This document shows positions 18,356 to 25,663 of a DNA stretch of 64,000 nucleotides, one piece after another (the stretch's first letter is position 1; each line of letters begins with the position of its first letter). A model generated the notes under the pieces. It was given only the letters and a program-made list of their open reading frames with translations. It was not told where the DNA came from and searched no databases. The translations under genes were made by a program, and so were the position numbers. Source of the stretch: an uncultured Bacteroidia bacterium (GTDB lineage: Bacteria; Bacteroidota; Bacteroidia; Bacteroidales; UBA932); the NCBI GenBank assembly GCA_902762435.1, contig CACWOH010000004.1, forward strand, positions 62,001 through 126,000, in the 5' to 3' direction.

Positions 18356-19711
18356 TTAGGACAGGTGCGGGATGGGGAAGAGCACGCCGCTGAGCAGCAG
18401 CCACACGGCGAAGAAGGTCAGCGCGATGTTGAAGCACTGCCCCACGAGGTACAGCCAGAGCGGCTTGCCGCCCTGCATCTGCTTCACCAGGTCCTTGAAG
18501 TTGGTGTCCAGGCCGATGCTCACGAAGGCCAGCACGAAGGCCCAGTTCTTATACTGGTCGAGCACGCCGTTGATGGCCTTCACCTGGTCTGCGCCGGCGA
18601 GCGGCTGGATGATGAAGGAGGCCACGAGCGAAGCCACGAAGAAGCCGATGATGAATTTCGGGAAGCGGGTCCAGATTTCGCCGGCGCCCACTTTCTGGCC
18701 TTCCTTCCGGTTCACGCTGGTCGCGAAGAACAGGGCCACGAAGAAGGCGATGAAGCCGATGAGGATGTTCTGGATCATCTTGACCAGCACGGCGGCCTGT
18801 TCGGCCTCGCCGCCCAGCACAGAACCCGCCACGGCCACGGCGCCGGTGCTGTCCACCGTACCGCCGATGAGCGCGCCGCCCATGATCGGAGACATGCCCG
18901 TGGCCCGGATGAGCACGGGTTCAAGGGCCATCATCAGCACCGTGAAGATGATCGAGATGGAGATGGTCATCGTGAGGTCATCCTTCTTGCAGTTGGACGC
19001 CGCGCCCGTCGCGATGGCGGCGGAAGTACCGCACACGCTCGTGGCGGAGGCCATCGTGATGACCAGCGGCTTGTTGTCCATCTTCAGCACGCGCGTGCCG
19101 AACCACCACATGAAGAGGATGACGATCGGCGTGACGATCCAGGCGATGCCCAGGCCGTACAGGCCGAATTTCGCAATGTTGGAGAAGAGCACGGAGAAGC
19201 CCATGATCACCAGGCCGGTCTTGATATAGAATTCCGTCTTGACGGCCGGCTTGAGCCACTTGGGCGTACCGACTGTATTGGAAATCAGGATACCCACGAT
19301 CAAAGCCCAGAAGGCCCACTCCAGGTAGCGGTTGAGCGTGAACTCCGCGCTGATGAGGCGGACGATCACGGCCAGCACGAACACGCCCAGGAAGGCGGGC
19401 AGGAACTTCTTCACCTTTTCGCCGAGCAGGGCGGCGCCGCAGGTAAAGAGCACGCCGAGCACGAGGACCGTGCGCAGGAGCTTGCCCCAGAAGGCGCCCG
19501 ATGCGAACTGCTGTCCCAGCGGGACGATCTTGGCGGCCTGGGCCTCGTTGAGCGATTCACCCCAGGACCAGGTCTTGAAGCTGAGCGCGGAAAAATCAAA
19601 TGCTTGGGCAAGGACGGCGACGCAGGCGATCAGGATGACGATGAATCCGATCCACACGGAAAGCCAGTCCTCGGTTTTCCACAATTTGGACAAGTTGCTG
19701 TTCTTTGCCAT
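18356..19711 (-). CDS. Putative sulfate exporter family (YeiH/UPF0324) transporter
   Basis: A 451-residue inner-membrane protein of the UPF0324/YeiH family, with about 11 hydrophobic segments. Characteristic blocks are GVFVLAVIVRLIS, FWALIVGILISNTVG, KTGLVIMGFSVLF, ASATSVCGTSAAIATG and GGTVDSTGAVAVAGSVLG. The family name comes from weak evidence for sulfate/sulfite or related anion export, so the substrate is uncertain. An insertion after the first helix (about residues 40-65) gives it an N-terminus longer than in E. coli YeiH. It is followed at 4 bases by a 92-residue membrane protein and diverges from uxuA across a 77-base gap. Confidence 0.9.
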   Translation of the reverse strand: MAKNSNLSKLWKTEDWLSVWIGFIVILIACVAVLAQAFDFSALSFKTWSWGESLNEAQAAKIVPLGQQFASGAFWGKLLRTVLVLGVLFTCGAALLGEKVKKFLPAFLGVFVLAVIVRLISAEFTLNRYLEWAFWALIVGILISNTVGTPKWLKPAVKTEFYIKTGLVIMGFSVLFSNIAKFGLYGLGIAWIVTPIVILFMWWFGTRVLKMDNKPLVITMASATSVCGTSAAIATGAASNCKKDDLTMTISISIIFTVLMMALEPVLIRATGMSPIMGGALIGGTVDSTGAVAVAGSVLGGEAEQAAVLVKMIQNILIGFIAFFVALFFATSVNRKEGQKVGAGEIWTRFPKFIIGFFVASLVASFIIQPLAGADQVKAINGVLDQYKNWAFVLAFVSIGLDTNFKDLVKQMQGGKPLWLYLVGQCFNIALTFFAVWLLLSGVLFPIPHLS

Positions 19712-19742
19712 TTTCTACGGGTTTTGTTTTAAATACAACGGG

Positions 19743-19750
19743 CAAAGATA
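19743..19750 (-). promoter_or_regulatory. -7 promoter element for the YeiH-type exporter
   Basis: On the minus strand this reads TATCTTTG, matching TAnnTTTG, and lies 31 bases upstream of the exporter ATG. It is only 11 bases from the divergent uxuA element. Confidence 0.65.
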
Positions 19751-19761
19751 GTGTTTTTTCT

Positions 19762-19769
19762 TAACTTTG
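19762..19769 (+). promoter_or_regulatory. -7 promoter element for uxuA
   Basis: TAACTTTG matches TAnnTTTG and lies 25 bases before the uxuA ATG at 19795, implying a leader of about 20 bases. Confidence 0.65.
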
Positions 19770-19794
19770 TCTTGGAATTCGAATATATGTGCGT

Positions 19795-20982
19795 ATGGAG
19801 AAAACCTGGAGATGGTTCGGCCCGGCCGACAAGGTGACGCCGGAGATGATGCGCCAGATCGGCGTGGAAGGCGTGGTGACGGCCTTGCACCACCTCGCCC
19901 CCGGCGAGTTGTGGACGGTGGAGGACATACGTGCCGTGCAGGCGCGCCTCGCAGCCGCCGGGCTGCACTGGTCCGTCGTGGAAAGCCTGCCCGTCAGCGA
20001 GGAGATCAAGTACGCCGGCCCCCGGCGGGACGCCCTCATCGACACCTACATCCGGAGCCTGGAAAACCTGGGCCGTTGCGGCATCCATACCGTCTGCTAC
20101 AATTTCATGCCCGTGATCGACTGGGTGCGCACCGACCTGGAGCGGCCCCTGCCGGACGGCTCCCTTTCGCTCTATTTCGACTACGTCCGCTTCGCCTGGT
20201 TCGACATCAAGATCCTCGCGCGCAAGGGCGCGGAGAAAGATTTCCCGCCGGAGGTGGTGGAGAAGGTGGAGGCGCTGGACCGCAGCGCCACGGACGAGGA
20301 CCGGGCGCAGATCGTCGATACCATCATCACCAAGACGCAGGGCTTCATCAACGGCCCGCTGGGCGGCGGCGACGCCTCCCCCGTAGAGAAATTCCGCGCC
20401 CTGATGGCCCCCTACGCGGGCGTCTCGAAGGTGCAGCTCCGCGAGAACCTGCGCCATTTCCTCGAGGCCGTGATGCCCGTCTGCCGGCAGTGGGACATCC
20501 GCCTGTGCATCCACCCCGACGACCCGCCCATGCCGGTGTTCGGCCTGCCGCGCATCGTCTGCGACGCCGGCGACATACGCTGGCTGCTCTCCGCGGTGGA
20601 CGATTTCCACAACGGGCTGACCTTTTGCGCGGGTTCGCTGTCCGCAGGCGCGCACAACGACGTGGAGGCGATGGCGCGCGAATTCGCCCCGCGCACGCAT
20701 TTCGTGCACCTGCGTTCGTGCAACCTGCTGCCGGGCGGCGACTTCGTGGAGGCGCCGCACACCGCCGGGCGCGTGAATCTGGTGGAGCTGGTGCGCATCT
20801 TCGAGCGCGAGGGCCGCAACCTGCCGATGCGGGTGGACCACGGCAAGACGATCCTGGGCGACGAGCGCGTCGGCTACAACCCGGGCTACAGCTTCCACGG
20901 CCGGATGCTGGCCCTGGGCCAGGTGGAAGGGATGATGGCGGCCGTACAAGACGAAATCAAACGCAACCAAGCATATGAATGA
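19795..20982 (+). CDS. uxuA: Mannonate dehydratase
   Basis: A 395-residue cytoplasmic enzyme that dehydrates D-mannonate to 2-keto-3-deoxygluconate (KDG) in glucuronate breakdown. I chose the ATG at 19795 because MEKTWRWFGPADKV aligns with the conserved N-terminus of UxuA (M-E-x-T-W-R-W); a GTG two codons upstream is possible. Family blocks include GVVTALHHLAPGE, ICIHPDDPP-like metal ligands (CIHPDDPPMPVFGLPRI), FCAGSLSAGAHND and RVDHGKTILGDE, with the His and Cys residues expected for metal binding. It overlaps the next gene, an SDR, by 8 bases. Glucuronate isomerase, KDG kinase and KDPG aldolase are not in this window. Confidence 0.95.
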   Translation: MEKTWRWFGPADKVTPEMMRQIGVEGVVTALHHLAPGELWTVEDIRAVQARLAAAGLHWSVVESLPVSEEIKYAGPRRDALIDTYIRSLENLGRCGIHTVCYNFMPVIDWVRTDLERPLPDGSLSLYFDYVRFAWFDIKILARKGAEKDFPPEVVEKVEALDRSATDEDRAQIVDTIITKTQGFINGPLGGGDASPVEKFRALMAPYAGVSKVQLRENLRHFLEAVMPVCRQWDIRLCIHPDDPPMPVFGLPRIVCDAGDIRWLLSAVDDFHNGLTFCAGSLSAGAHNDVEAMAREFAPRTHFVHLRSCNLLPGGDFVEAPHTAGRVNLVELVRIFEREGRNLPMRVDHGKTILGDERVGYNPGYSFHGRMLALGQVEGMMAAVQDEIKRNQAYE

Positions 20983-21790
20983 ATTGTATTCCGTAGCCGG
21001 AAAGGTGGCCGTGATCAGCGGCGCCGCCGGAGCGCTGGGCGGCTCGCTCGCCCGCCATTTTGCCGCGCAGGGCGCCGACGTGGTGGCGCTCGTGCACCGT
21101 CCCGAACAGGTGGAACCCACCGTCGCTTCCCTGAAGGCCCTCGGCGGCAAGCCCGTCGGTTATGCCTGCAACGTGATGGACACGGAGGCGGTTTCCAAGA
21201 TCGCCGATGACGTGGTGGCTGCCTACGGCCGGGTGGACATCCTCATCAACGTGGCCGGCGGCAACGTGCCCGGCGCCACCGTGATGCCCGACCAGAACTT
21301 CTGGGACATGAAGCTGGAAGACTGGACCAAGGTGCTGGACCTCAACCTCAACGGCACGGTCTATCCCTGCCACGTGTTCACGAAGGTCTTTGCGAAACAG
21401 GGCTACGGCTGCATCCTGAACATCTCCTCGATGGCCGCCTACGACGCCCTGACCCGCGTGGCGGGCTACGGCGCCGCCAAGGAGGGCGTGTCCAACTTCA
21501 CCCGCTGGCTCGCCGCAGAAATGGCCATCAAATACGGCGAGAAGATCCGCGTGAACGCCCTCGCGCCGGGCTTCTTCATCGGCAAACAGAACCGCGCCGC
21601 CCTGCTGAACGAGGACGGCTCGCTGACCGAGCGTTCGATGAAGGTGATCGCCAAGACCCCGATGCGCCGCTTCGGCGACCTGACGGAACTCAACGGCGCC
21701 GCGCAGTTCCTCTGCTCCGACGCCGCCTCCTTCGTCACCGGCGTCGTCCTGCCGGTTGACGGCGGCTTCAGTTCTTTCAGCGGAGTCTGA
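20975..21790 (+). CDS. uxuB: SDR oxidoreductase, probable D-mannonate oxidoreductase (fructuronate reductase)
   Basis: A 271-residue short-chain dehydrogenase. The Rossmann nucleotide motif is GAAGALGGSLA (about 16-26), the catalytic Ser is in NISSMAAYD and the YxxxK is in GYGAAKEG; VDGGF closes the family pattern. Many Bacteroidetes pair UxuA with an SDR in place of the long-chain E. coli UxuB, and the 8-base overlap with uxuA strongly suggests translational coupling and the same pathway step (fructuronate to mannonate). The gene symbol reflects function by context, not homology to E. coli UxuB. Gluconate 5-dehydrogenase is the main alternative. Confidence 0.85.
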   Translation: MNELYSVAGKVAVISGAAGALGGSLARHFAAQGADVVALVHRPEQVEPTVASLKALGGKPVGYACNVMDTEAVSKIADDVVAAYGRVDILINVAGGNVPGATVMPDQNFWDMKLEDWTKVLDLNLNGTVYPCHVFTKVFAKQGYGCILNISSMAAYDALTRVAGYGAAKEGVSNFTRWLAAEMAIKYGEKIRVNALAPGFFIGKQNRAALLNEDGSLTERSMKVIAKTPMRRFGDLTELNGAAQFLCSDAASFVTGVVLPVDGGFSSFSGV

Positions 21791-21803
21791 ACGAACTGAA
21801 GCC
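21764..21803. terminator. Inverted repeat looping out the SDR stop codon
   Basis: GGCTTCAGTTC (21764-21774) is a perfect inverted repeat of GAACTGAAGCC (21793-21803). The 18-base loop contains the SDR stop TGA (21788-21790). There is no T run, but the site lies between convergent genes, so a terminator or mRNA-end stabiliser is likely. Confidence 0.5.
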
Positions 21804-21828
21804 GGGACGCTGCCGCGGGACGCAAGTG

Positions 21829-22413
21829 CTAGCGGAAAAAGCGGGAGAGCCAGGCCTGGTCGATGGTGGCGAGACCAGCGGCAGATTCGCGGATGAGCGG
21901 ATTGCGCCCCAGGATGCCCGCGCAGTCCTCATACACGTTGAACCCGACCGCCAGCATCTCCATCTGCCCGTTCTCCGGATAGGTGAAGGTCATCTCGCCG
22001 TCGGAACCGTCGCTTTTCAGGAACTTCAGCGGCACGTCCTTCTTCAATTCCTGGCAGGTCACGAACTTGCACATCTCGATTACGAGGTCGTCCAGCCCGC
22101 ATTCAAAGATCTTGATCTTCTCGATCAAGTCCCCGACGGAGGCCACCAGGCGGCCCGTATAGCCCTCCGGCAGGCCTTCCGCCGCGAGCGGGGCGTCCGA
22201 GAGCACGATCATCAGGCGCTCGTCCGTATCGTAATACAGGAAGGGGAATTTCAGCAGGTTGACGGTCCCGCACACCGGGCAGGTCCGCGTGAACAGTTCT
22301 CCACTCCGGACCTGTTCCTTCAGGTCCGACGAAGCCGCGGCGTTGACGCTCTGCGGCACTTCCGTGGTGAATTGCGCCCCGCAGCGGGAACACGTTGTTT
22401 TTATCTCAGACAT
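21829..22413 (-). CDS. CpXC-domain protein
   Basis: A 194-residue cytoplasmic protein. The N-terminal region has two Cys pairs, CSRCGAQF (about 8-11) and CPVCGTVN (about 45-48), the pattern of the CpXC domain (a probable zinc ribbon) found in many bacteria without an assigned function. The remaining 140 residues are alpha/beta and acidic, with no motif I recognise. Its start overlaps the ychF stop by 8 bases, so the two are translationally coupled. The CpXC call is from motif recognition and was not searched. Confidence 0.8.
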   Translation of the reverse strand: MSEIKTTCSRCGAQFTTEVPQSVNAAASSDLKEQVRSGELFTRTCPVCGTVNLLKFPFLYYDTDERLMIVLSDAPLAAEGLPEGYTGRLVASVGDLIEKIKIFECGLDDLVIEMCKFVTCQELKKDVPLKFLKSDGSDGEMTFTYPENGQMEMLAVGFNVYEDCAGILGRNPLIRESAAGLATIDQAWLSRFFR

Positions 22414-23509
22414 TGAAGAGGAAGTGCATTATATCACCATCTTGGACGACGTATTCCTTGCCCTCGACACCCATCTTGCCTGCGGCGCGCACGGCCGCCT
22501 CGGTCTTGTACTGCACGAAGTCGTCGTACTTGATGACCTCGGCGCGGATGAAGCCCTTCTCGAAGTCGGAATGGATGACGCCGGCGGCCTTGGGGGCCTT
22601 GTCGCCCTTGTGGATGGTCCAGGCGCGGCACTCGTCGGCGCCGGCCGTGAAGAAGGTCTGCAGCCCCAGCAGGTGGTAGGCGCCCTGGATCAGACGCACC
22701 ACGCCGGATTCCTGCAGGCCCATCTCCTCCAGGAACATCTGCCGGTCGTCATAGTCCTCCATTTCGGCGATCTCGGCCTCGGTGCGGGCGGAGATCACGA
22801 GGATCTCGGCGTTCTCGTCCTTCACGGCCTCGCGGACGGCGTCCACGTATTTGTTGCCGCTCACGGCGGATGCGTCGTCCACGTTGCACACGTACATCAC
22901 GGGCTTGTCGGTGAGCAGGAAAAGGTCGTGCGCGAGGACGGCCTCCTCGTCGTTCAGCAAGGCCACGCTGCGGCAGGACTTCCCCTGCTCCAGCGCTTCT
23001 TTGTAGCGCAGCAGCAGCGCCAGGAGTTTCTTCGCCTCCTTGTCGCCGCCGGTCGTAGCCTGCTTCTGCACCTTGGCGATGCGCGCGTTGACCGTCTCCA
23101 GGTCCTTGATCTGAAGTTCCAGGTCAACGACCTCCTTGTCCCGGACGGGATCCACCGAGCCGTCCACGTGCACGACGTTGCCGTCGTCGAAGCAGCGCAG
23201 CACGTGCAGGATGGCGTCGCACTCGCGGATGTTCGCGAGGAACTGGTTGCCCAGGCCCTCCCCCCGGCTGGCGCCGCGCACCAGACCGGCGATGTCCACG
23301 ATGTCCACCGTGGCCGGGATCGTGCGCTGGGGGTGGCAGATCTCCGTCAGCACCTCCAGGCGCTTGTCGGGGACGTTGGTGGAGCCGAGGTTGGGTTCGA
23401 TGGTGCAGAACGGGAAATTGGCGCTCTGGGCGCCGCCTGCGCTTACGCAGTTGAAGAGGGTGGATTTGCCGACGTTCGGAAGGCCGACGATACCGCACTT
23501 GAGGGACAT
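22406..23509 (-). CDS. ychF: YchF/OLA1 family P-loop ATPase
   Basis: A 367-residue Obg-related protein that prefers ATP, binds ribosomes and is linked to oxidative stress and translation. The start at 23509 ([17 protein letters not shown]) is the usual YchF N-terminus; the upstream in-frame Met would add 14 atypical residues. Motifs are the P-loop GLPNVGKST (8-16), [20 protein letters not shown] (G3 region), and MYVCNVDD in place of the GTPase NKxD, which fits ATP use. The C-terminus is a TGS domain ([20 protein letters not shown]). A -7 element lies 19 bases upstream. Confidence 0.96.
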   Translation of the reverse strand: MSLKCGIVGLPNVGKSTLFNCVSAGGAQSANFPFCTIEPNLGSTNVPDKRLEVLTEICHPQRTIPATVDIVDIAGLVRGASRGEGLGNQFLANIRECDAILHVLRCFDDGNVVHVDGSVDPVRDKEVVDLELQIKDLETVNARIAKVQKQATTGGDKEAKKLLALLLRYKEALEQGKSCRSVALLNDEEAVLAHDLFLLTDKPVMYVCNVDDASAVSGNKYVDAVREAVKDENAEILVISARTEAEIAEMEDYDDRQMFLEEMGLQESGVVRLIQGAYHLLGLQTFFTAGADECRAWTIHKGDKAPKAAGVIHSDFEKGFIRAEVIKYDDFVQYKTEAAVRAAGKMGVEGKEYVVQDGDIMHFLFNV

Positions 23510-23528
23510 ATTCTTTCGATTTATCGTA

Positions 23529-23536
23529 CAAAAATA
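23529..23536 (-). promoter_or_regulatory. -7 promoter element for ychF
   Basis: On the minus strand this reads TATTTTTG, matching TAnnTTTG, 19 bases upstream of the ychF start. The leader would be about 14 bases. Confidence 0.6.
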
Positions 23537-23585
23537 CGCAATTTTTACCATCTTCGCGGAAGGATTGCCTTAAAACTGACAAACG

Positions 23586-24458
23586 ATGAAAAAGCTTCGA
23601 TTCCTGCTGCCCGCAGCGCTGCTGCCGGCCCTTCTCCTTTCCCTCCGCGCACAAACGCCCCCGCCCGGCCGCGATTCCCTGCTGGTCGTCTTCTGGAACG
23701 TGGAGAACTTCTTCGACTATCACTCTGAGAACAAGCCGCAATTCTGGACGGCAGGCCGCTTCTATGCCAAATGCGACGCCGTGGCGAAGACGCTGCTGCG
23801 CATCGCCGACCGCTACGGCCGGCTGCCGGACGCGGTGGGGTTCGCGGAAGTCGAGAACGGCTTCGTCCTGCGGCAGCTCTGCGCGAGTTCCGCCCTGCGC
23901 AAGCTGGACTACCGCATCGTCCACTACGAATCGCCCGACCACCGCGGCATCGACTGCGCGCTGCTCTGCCGCCGGTCCACCCTCCCCCTGCGCGGGAGCG
24001 CCCCGAAACACGTCCCGGACAGCGCCGGCGGGGTGATGGCCACGCGGGACATCCTGCTCGCGGAGTTCGACAGCCTCGCCATCCTGGTGAACCACCACCC
24101 CTCGCAGATCGGCGGCAAGGACGAGCGGCGGGCGGCCGCCCGCGCCCGGCTGCAGGCCCTGACGGACTCGCTGCACGCCGCCGGAACGGCCCGCACCCTC
24201 GCCGTCGGCGACTTCAACCAGGACCTGTGGCCCGGTGCTCCACGGGGAACGCTCAAGTACGACGGGCATTGGGAAAAGATCGACGGGGCGTTTGCCGAAG
24301 GCTTCTCCGCCGTTCGGGAAGAGGTGTTCGACGACCCCCTGCTGCTGGTCCCCGACAGCGCCTTCGGCGGGCTGAAACCCCGCCGTACCTTCGTGGGCCC
24401 GCGCTACCAGGGCGGCGTCAGCGACCACCTGCCTGTTGTGTTTATCGTTTATTTTTGA
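23586..24458 (+). CDS. Secreted endonuclease/exonuclease/phosphatase (EEP) family protein
   Basis: A 290-residue protein with a signal peptide (residues 1-22, ending SLRAQ). EEP superfamily active-site blocks are in order: FWNVENFFDY (metal-binding Asn), VGFAEVENGFVL (catalytic Glu), VNHHPSQIGGK, LAVGDFNQD (Asp/Asn) and GGVSDHLPVVF (Asp-His). Such proteins hydrolyse phosphodiesters, either extracellular nucleic acids or phospholipid-type substrates. It stands alone: divergent from ychF, and its stop abuts the galK promoter element. Confidence 0.88.
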   Translation: MKKLRFLLPAALLPALLLSLRAQTPPPGRDSLLVVFWNVENFFDYHSENKPQFWTAGRFYAKCDAVAKTLLRIADRYGRLPDAVGFAEVENGFVLRQLCASSALRKLDYRIVHYESPDHRGIDCALLCRRSTLPLRGSAPKHVPDSAGGVMATRDILLAEFDSLAILVNHHPSQIGGKDERRAAARARLQALTDSLHAAGTARTLAVGDFNQDLWPGAPRGTLKYDGHWEKIDGAFAEGFSAVREEVFDDPLLLVPDSAFGGLKPRRTFVGPRYQGGVSDHLPVVFIVYF

Positions 24459-24466
24459 TACATTTG
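24459..24466 (+). promoter_or_regulatory. -7 promoter element for galK
   Basis: TACATTTG matches TAnnTTTG and starts immediately after the EEP stop codon, 31 bases before the galK ATG. Confidence 0.6.
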
Positions 24467-24497
24467 TGATTGCGACAAAAATATAAATCACATAGTT

Positions 24498-25551
24498 ATG
24501 AAAGACATGAACACCCAAATCCACGAGAAATTCCTCTCCTTATACGGCGACGGCGGCACGATGTACGCCGCGGCCGGCCGCATCAACCTGATCGGCGAGC
24601 ATACCGACTACAACGGCGGATACGTCTTCCCCGGCGCCATCGACAAGGGTATCATGGCCGAAATCAAACTCAACGGAACCCGCCGGGTGAATCTGTATTC
24701 CCTCGACTACGACGCCGCGAGCAGCTTCGGCCTGAACGAGGAGGACAAGCCCGCAGAGGCCTGGGCGCGTTACGTCTTCGGCGTCTGCCGCGAGACCGTC
24801 AAGCGCGGCGGGAAGGTGGACGGTCCAGAACGGGATCGACAAGTTCGAACTCGCCAAGATCGGCCAGAGCACGGAGCACAACTACTGCGGCGTGAACTGC
24901 GGCATCATGGACCAGTTCGCCTCCTGCTTCGGCAAGGCCGGCAGCCTCATCCGACTCAACTGCAAAACGCTGGAATACAAGTACTTCCCCTTCGACCCCA
25001 AGGGCTACCGGCTCGTCCTTGTGGACTCCTGCGTGAAGCACGAACTCGCCTCCTCGGCCTACAACTACCGCCGCCAGAGTTGCGAGCGCGCCGCCGCCGC
25101 CATCAAGAAGAATCACCCCGAGATCGACTTCCTGAGCGACTGCAAGCGCGTGTGGCTGGACGAGGTGCGCGACCAGATCTCCAGCGAGGACTTCATCCGT
25201 GCGGAATACGTGATCGGCGAGGTCCAGCGCGTGCTGGACGTCTGCGACGCCCTGGAGCGCGGTGACTACGAGACCGTGGGCGAGATGATGTACCAGACCC
25301 ACTTCGGCCTGAGCAAACTCTACGAGGTGAGCTGCGAGGAACTCGACTTCCTGAACCGCCTGGCCCGCCGGCTCGGCGTCACCGGTTCCCGCGTGATGGG
25401 CGGCGGCTTCGGCGGCTGCACCATCAACCTCGTCAAGAACGAACTCTACCTGCCGTTCGTCGCGGCCGCCAAGGCGGAATTCGCCCTCAAGTTCGGCCAC
25501 GCCCCGAAGATCTACGACGTGGTCATCTCCGACGGCGCCCGCCGGCTGTAG
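24498..25551 (+). pseudogene. galK: Galactokinase broken by an internal frame-shifting deletion
   Basis: Galactokinase phosphorylates galactose to galactose-1-phosphate. Codons from 24498 read a normal N-terminus, with GRINLIGEHTDYNGGYVF and ARYVFGVCRETVKRGGKVDG. At about 24823-24830 the frame is lost. Homology resumes one frame over with QNGIDKFELAKIGQSTEHNY, VNCGIMDQFASCFGK and the C-terminal GGGFGGCTINLVK, ending at 25551. Against the usual 380-390-residue family, about 35-40 residues are missing, and these include the GHMP motif 2 (PLGAGLSSSAA) that binds ATP phosphates. The total length (1054 bases) is not a multiple of three. Either the gene is inactive or the assembly dropped about 110 bases. 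Flanking sequence shows no other decay, so an assembly error is a real possibility. Confidence 0.9.
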
Positions 25552-25568
25552 AGACAGGTCGATGAACG

Positions 25569-25602
25569 AAAAAAGGCTGACGCAAAAGCGTCGGCCTTTT
25601 TT
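25569..25602. terminator. Bidirectional terminator between galK and ppiD
   Basis: GGCTGACGC (25575-25583) pairs with GCGTCGGCC (25588-25596) through an AAAA loop, with one G-T pair. Six A precede and six T follow, so it can stop transcription in both directions. Confidence 0.9.
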
Positions 25603-25628
25603 CGTTTCTTCCTGGTGTTCGGAGCGCA

Positions 25629-25663
25629 GCTTCTTCTGGCAGCTCCGAGCTGCTAGAAGAAGC
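25629..25663. repeat. Strong 16-bp hairpin covering the ppiD stop codon
   Basis: GCTTCTTCTGGCAGCT (25629-25644) pairs with AGCTGCTAGAAGAAGC (25648-25663) with a 3-base loop and one G-T pair. The right arm contains the ppiD stop TAG (25653-25655, minus strand) and its last codons. It lacks a T run of its own and lies 27 bases from the bidirectional terminator. Confidence 0.8.
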
